A DNA stretch of 33,374 nt from a virus. Position 1 is the stretch's first letter, and each line of letters begins with the position of its first letter. Below the pieces are notes generated by a model. It did not search any database and was not told the origin of the DNA. It saw nothing but the letters and a program-made list of their open reading frames with translations. Location of the stretch: positions 1 through 33,374 of the IMG/VR virus record IMGVR_UViG_3300035703_000286; one strand, written 5' to 3'. Made by a program: the position numbers and the translations under genes. This document shows, one piece after another, positions 28,467 through 33,374 of this stretch.

Positions 28467-29375
28467 ATGTCTGAATTCCGTATGGATGACGCGGGTCTGT
28501 TCCTTGAGCGTCAGCTTGAGTACATCCGCCCCCAAGTGTTTGAAGTGCAGTATGCGGATATTAAATATCCGACCATTCTGCCTGTTACTAGCGAAGCTGG
28601 CCCCGGCGCCCAGACCTTCACCTATCGCATCATGGACTCCACTGGTGAGTTCAAACTGATTGCTGATGCTGCTGATGATCTGCCCCGTGCCGACATCAGT
28701 CAAGTCGAGAAGAGCATCAACATCCGCTCTTTCGGTGGTTCTTTCGGTTACACCGTGCAGGAACTGCGTGCTGCTCAAATGGCCAACATCGCTCTGGAGC
28801 AGCGCCGTGCTGCTGCCGTGCGTCGTGCCTATGAGGAGAAAGTGGAAGAAGTGGCTCTGTTCGGTGAGAGCACCGTGGGCCTGTCTGGTTTCTTCAACAA
28901 CTCCACTGTTGACGTTGTTGCTGCTGATAAGTGGTTCACCGGTAGCGGCACCACTGCTCAGGAAATGCTTGAGCTGCTGAACTATGGCGTGACCGCCATT
29001 ATCAACGGTTCCAAGATAAAGGAACAGCCCGACACCATCCTCATGGCCTATGAGGACTATAACAAGGTGAGCACCACTCGCAACTCCGACTCTTCGGACT
29101 TGACCGTGCTGGAATACTTCCTGCGCACCAACCCCTACATCCGTAACGTTGAGCCTATCAACCAACTGGATGCCGATAACAGCGTGCTGAATACCAACCG
29201 CATGGTTGTGTACAAGCGTGATCCCGAGAAAGTGCAACTGCACATTCCTCAGCCGCTGGAACTCTTCCCGCCCCAACAGCGCGGCCTTGAGTTCATTGTT
29301 CCCGCTCATGCTCGTGTTGGTGGCGTGGCTCTGTACTATCCCAAGAGCGTTATCTACGTTCAAGCTTCGAGCTGA
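28467..29375 (+). CDS. Major capsid protein (DUF2184 type, HK97 fold)
   Basis: 302 aa with AGGAGG (28454-28459) seven bases before ATG. Matches the DUF2184 capsid family: an N-terminal arm FLERQLEYIRPQVFEVQYADIKYPTILP split by a turn, GAQTFTYRIMDSTG, IRSFGGSFGYTVQELRAAQM, RRAYEEKVEEVALFG, and a C-terminal IVPAHARVGGVALYYPKSVIY. It forms the icosahedral shell. A separate scaffold/protease upstream agrees. Codon choice favours CTG, GTG and CGT, suggesting high expression. Confidence 0.9.
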   Translation: MSEFRMDDAGLFLERQLEYIRPQVFEVQYADIKYPTILPVTSEAGPGAQTFTYRIMDSTGEFKLIADAADDLPRADISQVEKSINIRSFGGSFGYTVQELRAAQMANIALEQRRAAAVRRAYEEKVEEVALFGESTVGLSGFFNNSTVDVVAADKWFTGSGTTAQEMLELLNYGVTAIINGSKIKEQPDTILMAYEDYNKVSTTRNSDSSDLTVLEYFLRTNPYIRNVEPINQLDADNSVLNTNRMVVYKRDPEKVQLHIPQPLELFPPQQRGLEFIVPAHARVGGVALYYPKSVIYVQASS

Positions 29376-29430
29376 GGATAGTTAGTCAAGAGAGGGGCGT
29401 TAAGCTATGGACAATTGTTTCTTTTGAACA

Positions 29431-29817
29431 ATGCTCATTGCTTATCGTCCCGAACTTGAGAACCCGCCCCGTGAAGGCGGGTTTGGCATTATTACGCAAA
29501 CAGGCTTGATTCAACTCACGCCTGGTCTTAATCAAGATATTCCAGAGCATCAATGGAAAGTGGCCCGCGAAAATAAGGCAGTCAAACGTCTTATGAACAT
29601 TGGAGCCATCGAAGAAGTGCGTGAGCAGATCATGGTGGAAGACATTCCTCAAGATGTGCAAACGCTTTCTCAAATGCCATTGGTAGAAGCCATCCGCATG
29701 ATTGAACTCATTCATGACCCGGATCAGTTGAATGGCTGGAAAAAGATTGAAGGTCGCGTGCGCGTGCGTAATGCCATCAATAAGCGCATTGAAAACATCC
29801 GTATTGGGAAAGCCTAA
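29431..29817 (+). CDS. Head protein of unknown function, 128 aa
   Basis: ATG 29431. An N-terminal strand region (GGFGIITQTGLIQLTPG) is followed by helices (EHQWKVARENKAVKRLMN, VEAIRMIELIHD, RNAINKRIENIR). It stands between major capsid and the DUF4054 connector, where head-closure or small accessory proteins usually sit. No family is recognised. The stop is two bases from the next start. Confidence 0.6.
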   Translation: MLIAYRPELENPPREGGFGIITQTGLIQLTPGLNQDIPEHQWKVARENKAVKRLMNIGAIEEVREQIMVEDIPQDVQTLSQMPLVEAIRMIELIHDPDQLNGWKKIEGRVRVRNAINKRIENIRIGKA

Positions 29818-29819
29818 TT

Positions 29820-30131
29820 ATGGCAGTCACTTATGCGAGTTTTCTTGAACGCTTTCCCGAATTCACTCCTCATCCATCGGGCATTGTAAACGGCGCCATT
29901 TCTGAAGCCACTTACGATGCCTCCGCAGATGTATTTGGGGAGCAAACTGATAGGGCAGTCAAGTTTCTTGCCGCTCATATCATTGCCATTCAACTTGCAC
30001 AAATGGGCATTCAAATTGGTGCCACCGATGGCAAGGTTTATGGTGAGGGGCTAGATGCCACTCAATACGGTCAAGAGTTCAAGCGTATGCTGAATCTTCT
30101 TCCTTCCTCTTCTGTTGGTTTCGTTGTATGA
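29820..30131 (+). CDS. DUF4054-like head-tail connector
   Basis: 103 aa with the family pattern: YASFLERFPEF at the start, a central helix pair (VFGEQTDRAVKFLAAHIIAIQLAQMG), then a Gly-rich loop and GLDATQYGQEFKRMLN near the end. DUF4054 proteins are adaptor-type connectors that bind the portal. Overlap ATGA with the next gene agrees with a connector operon. Confidence 0.75.
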   Translation: MAVTYASFLERFPEFTPHPSGIVNGAISEATYDASADVFGEQTDRAVKFLAAHIIAIQLAQMGIQIGATDGKVYGEGLDATQYGQEFKRMLNLLPSSSVGFVV

Positions 30132-30517
30132 GCAATTTCCTGGAGCCACTTGCCAATTCCACGCTGGCATGGTCGGTGGCTTCGGGCTATGCACTGGATA
30201 GCGAAACTGGCAATTACGTGGCCGTTGCAACTGGCGTTACTTACTACGCAACGTTAAGACAAAAGCGTAATCCTCAGTATGATTACTTGCTTGGCGCAGA
30301 TCAGACGGCCGTTTACATGGAAGGCCGCCTCACTTCTCCACTTACGCTTTCTGGCGTAACGCCTGGTGATTCTGCGCGAGCAACAATCAATGGGAGAGAA
30401 GGACGTTTCGAACTATTGCCAAACGAAGAAATTGCTATTCATTATTGGCAATTCTTGGGCACGCCAATTAGGGGAATTTTTAGACTAATTGGCAAAGGAA
30501 GCGTTGACAATGCTTGA
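30128..30517 (+). CDS. Head-closure/connector-like protein, 129 aa
   Basis: ATGA overlap with the DUF4054 gene. All-beta pattern (GVTYYATLRQKRNPQYDYL, YMEGRLTSPLTLSGV, IHYWQFLGTPIRGIFRLIG) similar to small barrel stoppers that close the head after packaging. The role is drawn from position and fold impression only. A palindrome overlaps its stop. Confidence 0.5.
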   Translation: MSNFLEPLANSTLAWSVASGYALDSETGNYVAVATGVTYYATLRQKRNPQYDYLLGADQTAVYMEGRLTSPLTLSGVTPGDSARATINGREGRFELLPNEEIAIHYWQFLGTPIRGIFRLIGKGSVDNA

Positions 30518-30528
30518 TTAAATCAAGC
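30512..30528. promoter_or_regulatory. 17-base palindrome at the end of the connector gene
   Basis: GCTTGATT-A-AATCAAGC spans the TGA stop (30515-30517). Only later is the DNA T-rich (TTCTTTTCTTCC, from 30544), so terminator function is uncertain; it may be a processing site ahead of the tail-tube gene. Confidence 0.4.
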
Positions 30529-30574
30529 CTTCGCCGCTTAATCATTCTTTTCTTCCATTGCTGAGGTTTTTCTC

Positions 30575-31153
30575 ATGCTCTACCATCCCACTGAACTGGT
30601 GAAGAGCCAAGACGTGATTGTGCGCGTTGGCTCGATCAACGGCACGGCACGTCCTGTCATCACCCAGAGCGGCGCTACCTTCACCGTGAGCGGCGCTCCC
30701 ACTCTTTACACTCTGCAAGCTGCCACTACGGCTTCTGTTGCTTTTAACGATGGCAACCAAGAATTCTACCTGCTTGGTGGCGGCGGCTTCGCTGATAGCG
30801 TGATCGTTACTAGCCAAGCCACTGCTTCCATCACTTCCTATTTCCAGAAGGACGTTGATGGCACCACTTTCCTGCCCAATAGCTTCGACGAAGCATTCCA
30901 AGTGATTAGCTCGGCTCGTTACGACAAGAACGCCGAAGTGTACGTGGAAATCAACAAGCAGCTTGGCGCTTCTGGTACCACTTACTACTATGATCGCGTG
31001 GCTTATGTGGGTCGCGTGATGAACTACAACGAGAGCTATCCTGCTGACAATCTCGTGGAATGCACCTTCGATCTGATTAGTCGCGGTCGCATTGGCATTC
31101 ACCAGAATGCTGAGAACACTGGCTCGCTCATCCCTTCGGCTCCTAATAGCTGA
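30575..31153 (+). CDS. Major tail tube protein (probable)
   Basis: 192 aa from ATG 30575. Low-charge, beta-rich composition with abundant Ser, Thr, Gly and Val, and a late strand pair YYYDRVAYVGRVMNYNESYP, DNLVECTFDLISRGRIGIH, typical of tail tube subunits. High-expression codons (CTG, GTG, ACC) match the major capsid gene. It stands among connector and chaperone genes and is followed by a strong terminator. A tail sheath gene is not seen, favouring a non-contractile tail. Confidence 0.65.
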   Translation: MLYHPTELVKSQDVIVRVGSINGTARPVITQSGATFTVSGAPTLYTLQAATTASVAFNDGNQEFYLLGGGGFADSVIVTSQATASITSYFQKDVDGTTFLPNSFDEAFQVISSARYDKNAEVYVEINKQLGASGTTYYYDRVAYVGRVMNYNESYPADNLVECTFDLISRGRIGIHQNAENTGSLIPSAPNS

Positions 31154-31178
31154 TTCATCTTTCCATCGTTCTTTGCTA

Positions 31179-31206
31179 GCCTCTCCTTACGGAGAGGCTT
31201 TTTATT
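31179..31206 (+). terminator. Strong intrinsic terminator abutting the next start codon
   Basis: GCCTCTCC-TTAC-GGAGAGGC with an 8-bp perfect stem, then TTTTTATT. The T-tract runs directly into the GTG start at 31207. Confidence 0.85.
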
Positions 31207-31617
31207 GTGAACATTGCACAGCTTCGGGAAGTTGTTACTGAACTACTATCTGCATCGCCCAATTTAATTGGCACTTATACGCTGCCAAACAATTCAACTA
31301 TTCCTGCTGTATATGTAGTGGGCAGGCAAAGTGTTCCCAATGAATGGAAGGTGAAAGGGCTCGAAGTGACAATGCGAGAGTTTCCTCAGTTGAATCCCCG
31401 CTCTCCATTGGGAGGTGCTGTGAAGGTGAACCAGATATGGGAAGTAGTGCTCACGCAGTTCACGCCTAATAGCGGCACGCTTGCCAGTGCAATGGACAGG
31501 ATGGTTAGACGTTTTCCTGATGCCACGCCACGATATTTTCCCGGAGACGATATTGCCTATGAGCGCTGTCGCTTCATGGTGCCCGATATGATTCTGCGCA
31601 ATCTGATAGCACCATGA
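31207..31617 (+). CDS. Tail terminator/completion-like protein
   Basis: 136 aa from GTG 31207. An N-terminal helix (LREVVTELLSASPN), then TYTLPNNSTIPAVYVVGRQ and a later VNQIWEVVLTQFT strand and a helix SAMDRMVRRFP; this alpha-beta order is like tail terminator (gpU/gp17-type) proteins. The terminator immediately before the start is odd. It overlaps the next gene by ATGA. Confidence 0.5.
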   Translation: MNIAQLREVVTELLSASPNLIGTYTLPNNSTIPAVYVVGRQSVPNEWKVKGLEVTMREFPQLNPRSPLGGAVKVNQIWEVVLTQFTPNSGTLASAMDRMVRRFPDATPRYFPGDDIAYERCRFMVPDMILRNLIAP

Positions 31618-32081
31618 GCGGAATTATTGTCGGCGGCTCGTTCAGCAATCCAAATAACTTAGCGGCAAAACTCGCGAAGGCTTTTGAGGAGTGGACAAGA
31701 GAAGATATTCAGAAAGATTATTGGGACGAGCAATTTAGAGACATGGGCCGATGGGAATATGGAAGGGAAACGCGCAGAAAAAATGGCGATTTAATTAGCG
31801 AAGGTCGTCGCGATATTTACGACCTTGGTGCTCTGTACAAAAGCGGCTTGGATAGTTTCAATGTGAGCCTAGGTAGTTCTACGATTGTCGCATCGTGGAC
31901 CTGGGACGCTGTCAATCCCAAGAATGGCTATCACTATGCAGTTGATGTGCATGAAGGACTGGGAACAAGCGCTGGTTATCCTCGACAATGGACAGACGAG
32001 CTTGCTTCGCCTGCGTTGTTTGAAGGAAGCGATGTACAGTTAGCATTGAAACGCCGAATTAAATTTGCATTTAGTGCATGA
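31614..32081 (+). CDS. HK97 gp10-like neck/tail completion protein
   Basis: 155 aa, ATGA overlap. Has helices at the start (LAAKLAKAFEEWTRED), YDLGALYKSGLDSF in the middle, and HYAVDVHEGLGTSAGYPRQW, similar to the gp10-type neck proteins with the conserved Y-A..V-H-G-pattern. Its place beside the tail terminator-like gene agrees. Not certain. Confidence 0.5.
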   Translation: MSGIIVGGSFSNPNNLAAKLAKAFEEWTREDIQKDYWDEQFRDMGRWEYGRETRRKNGDLISEGRRDIYDLGALYKSGLDSFNVSLGSSTIVASWTWDAVNPKNGYHYAVDVHEGLGTSAGYPRQWTDELASPALFEGSDVQLALKRRIKFAFSA

Positions 32082-32335
32082 ATATTGACTATCTATGGAG
32101 CGAAGACCGCTCTGTTCATGCCATTAATAATCAGCTCGACGGAGCGTCCATGGAGGTGGGCATCCTCTGTCTTATTTCTTGTCGAGACGAGACCATTAGA
32201 ATAAGCAACGAAAATCATTCATTGCTTGTTGAAGTGCCTAAAGAATTTCGCTCTAGCAGCGAAAGGGTGAAGGTGTTCAACGCATTGTTAAACGTTCTTG
32301 ATCATGAGCAAATACAGCTTCCTTCTGCAGACTAA
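32078..32335 (+). CDS. Hypothetical protein, 85 aa
   Basis: ATGA overlap at its start; its last 32 bases overlap the tail chaperone gene. It begins MNIDYLWSEDRS and has a strand region (MEVGILCLISC, ETIRISNENHSLLVEV) and a C-terminal helix (SERVKVFNALLNVL). No family is recognised. Confidence 0.5.
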   Translation: MNIDYLWSEDRSVHAINNQLDGASMEVGILCLISCRDETIRISNENHSLLVEVPKEFRSSSERVKVFNALLNVLDHEQIQLPSAD

Positions 32336-32840
32336 AGCCGAAGATTATTTTGAGCTTCTTCCTGAAATTCGCATGAAGAAATATGGTGGCTGGCTTGTCG
32401 CTGAAGCAATTGAACAGGAAGAAATTAGTAAGTTGCAAAGCCAAGCTACTATTAGGGCTGTGCAACTGGCTAAGCGCATTGCCACTGCAAAGAATATTCC
32501 TCTTGACGAAGCTTTCGGCTTGCTTCAAGGCGGCGGTGGTTCCATTACCGAAGCTGAACTTCTCTCGGAATATACTGAGGAAACGCTGAGCATGATCACC
32601 AGTGGCTCTTCAGTGGAGAGCACTAACGCCCGCATGGTCACTGCTTTCATCCGCTCTCGCGGTCAAGGTTTGATTGATGGCGAATGGCAAGATCTTGCCG
32701 ACTGGGAATTGGATGATACCAAAAATCTTCCTCGCAAAGCCATTGCGAAAGTGGTTGAGTTTATTGCCGAAGAGCAAAACGCTGAGACGCAGGAGGCAGT
32801 GGCAGCAAAAAAAGCGACGAAGAGGAATGGTCCTCAGTAG
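32304..32840 (+). CDS. Tail assembly chaperone, zero-frame product (gpG-like)
   Basis: 178 aa from ATG 32304 (TTG 32298 is the longer option). Helical and charged, with LLPEIRMKKYGGWLVAEAIE near the start and GQGLIDGEWQDLADWELDD later, ending in a Lys/Ala tail. A gene of this size just before a probable tape measure gene, with a second frame directly following in the -1 register, is the hallmark of the lambda gpG/gpGT tail chaperone pair. It ends by TAG at 32838-32840. A frameshift at A AAA AAA would instead give a 325-aa fusion. Confidence 0.7.
   Translation: MSKYSFLLQTKAEDYFELLPEIRMKKYGGWLVAEAIEQEEISKLQSQATIRAVQLAKRIATAKNIPLDEAFGLLQGGGGSITEAELLSEYTEETLSMITSGSSVESTNARMVTAFIRSRGQGLIDGEWQDLADWELDDTKNLPRKAIAKVVEFIAEEQNAETQEAVAAKKATKRNGPQ
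32791..32835 (+). promoter_or_regulatory. Candidate programmed -1 frameshift signal in tail chaperones
   Basis: AGGAGG (32791-32796), ten bases, A AAA AAA in the zero frame (32807-32813, codons GCA AAA AAA), eight bases, then stem GAGGA (32822-32826)/TCCTC (32831-32835) with loop ATGG. After -1 slippage the frame reads through without a stop into the next ORF. Confidence 0.75.
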
Positions 32841-32845
32841 CCGAA

Positions 32846-33280
32846 ATGCTGGAAGCGCGAGCGCGCAACCAGCTTAAAAACTTAACGGATTGGAACGAAC
32901 TTTATTTCCGACTTTCCGCATCAGATTTTAATGACAGGCGATGGCATGCAGATCAATTTGGTTTGCAGCCATTGTCTGATATTAAGCGTGCGTTGAAATA
33001 CCTTGATAAACATGACATAGCAAAATATAATGTCCAGAGCGTTGCCATCGCCAAGCTTGGTACGATGGCGGCTGGCATGATGGCGGGACGGAAGTCCAAG
33101 GTGAAGCCAGAAGATTTCTTGCCATTTGATACCAAGGCAATCAAGAAAGATACAGGTGTTACGGATGCTAGTTTGATCGTCTTCCAGCGCTTAATGAAGA
33201 CAAGGAGGATGGACGGAAGAATTATTGCTTTACTGGCGGATGATTTGAAAGCTTTTGCTGGGCGTAATCAGGATCAATGA
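32846..33280 (+). CDS. Tail assembly chaperone second frame (T part of gpGT)
   Basis: 144 aa from ATG 32846, but the same frame is open back to the slippery site at 32813, so it is likely read mainly as the C-terminal half of a fusion. Helical, with LKNLTDWNELYFRLSASDFN, FGLQPLSDIKRALKYLDKHD and PFDTKAIKKDTGV. The ATG lies five bases past the zero-frame stop without a good ribosome site, so stand-alone re-initiation is the alternative. Lambda gpGT-type fusions recruit the tape measure and tube proteins. Confidence 0.65.
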   Translation: MLEARARNQLKNLTDWNELYFRLSASDFNDRRWHADQFGLQPLSDIKRALKYLDKHDIAKYNVQSVAIAKLGTMAAGMMAGRKSKVKPEDFLPFDTKAIKKDTGVTDASLIVFQRLMKTRRMDGRIIALLADDLKAFAGRNQDQ

Positions 33281-33313
33281 TTATAGAATGAAGACAATAA
33301 CGAGCAGTTGAAG

Positions 33314-33374
33314 ATGGCAGGTCAAAATGCTGATATGACCCTTAAAGTGGGTCTTGACCTTAATTTCTTCAGAC
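33314..33374 (+). CDS. Start of probable tail tape measure protein (3' partial)
   Basis: ATG 33314 opens a frame running off the right edge with 20 codons visible: MAGQNADMTLKVGLDLNFFR. The phrase MTLKVGLDLNFF resembles the first lines of tape measure proteins, and the position after the chaperone pair is where that gene lies in nearly all tailed phages. AGTTGAAG upstream gives only a weak ribosome site. The rest is outside the window. Confidence 0.6.
   Translation, partial: MAGQNADMTLKVGLDLNFFR

Noticed and set aside
28461-29363. 300-codon leftward ORF opposite the major capsid gene
   Set aside because: His/Val-rich shadow frame caused by the codon bias of the highly expressed capsid gene; the plus strand has a strong ribosome site and clear family motifs.
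9218-31172. 13-base word TTTCCATCGTTCT at 9218-9230 and 31160-31172, near-match at 9921-9934, each before a hairpin
   Set aside because: In 33 kb several exact 13-mer pairs are expected by chance; the shared context is suggestive but not enough for a promoter call.

Overview
The window looks like part of the genome of a tailed double-stranded DNA phage that infects cyanobacteria, most likely a siphovirus-like cyanophage. The evidence is a head-to-tail structural series (terminase, portal, minor head protein, protease/scaffold, major capsid, connectors, tail tube, tail chaperones, start of a probable tape measure), densely packed genes with ATGA-type overlaps, a compact class I ribonucleotide reductase of the kind seen in cyanophages, portal and head-region domains typical of cyanophages, and one copy of the cyanobacterial octamer GCGATCGC. 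Assignment to a named phage genus is not possible from sequence reading alone.

Layout. Positions 1-5,085 hold the tail end of one gene, then a run of small rightward genes: an RlpA-like cell-wall protein, a HicA-like small protein, a DUF3293 protein and many unknowns, punctuated by intrinsic terminators. Positions 5,086-6,224 carry no convincing gene but contain several layers of short repeats with periods of about 24-26 bases. Positions 6,225-8,161 contain three rightward genes with extreme CTC/TCC/GAG word use (Ser/Leu/Glu-rich proteins) and end at a strong terminator. Positions 8,406-13,769 form an accessory and nucleotide-metabolism region: a leftward zinc-finger/GIY-YIG nuclease, the two ribonucleotide reductase subunits, a hairpin-rich tRNA-like segment, a metallophosphoesterase, and a leftward tRNA with anticodon TAA.

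Positions 13,946-16,737 form a leftward packaging operon: a PD-(D/E)XK-like protein, a GIY-YIG nuclease, the large terminase and a small acidic protein, the first three joined by ATGA overlaps. From 16,812 rightward come the portal (with an extra C-terminal domain) and the minor head protein. A seven-gene sugar and glycan cassette follows (19,565-25,379: epimerase-like, TIM-barrel isomerase-like, FAD oxidoreductase, and four glycosyltransferase-like genes). After it the head genes resume, with a DUF6496-like gene, protease/scaffold, decoration protein and major capsid, then connectors and tail genes to the right edge. A divergent XRE repressor-like gene sits just before the protease gene.

The most notable signals are two candidate programmed -1 frameshift sites, each with an upstream Shine-Dalgarno-like sequence, an A-rich slippery heptamer and a downstream hairpin. 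One is at 25,628-25,685 and would join the DUF6496-like gene to the next frame. The other is at 32,791-32,835 and would join the two tail-chaperone frames. Others are the CTC/GAG-biased gene trio, the layered repeat region before it, the unusual active-site features of the reductase pair, and the glycan cassette inside the head module.
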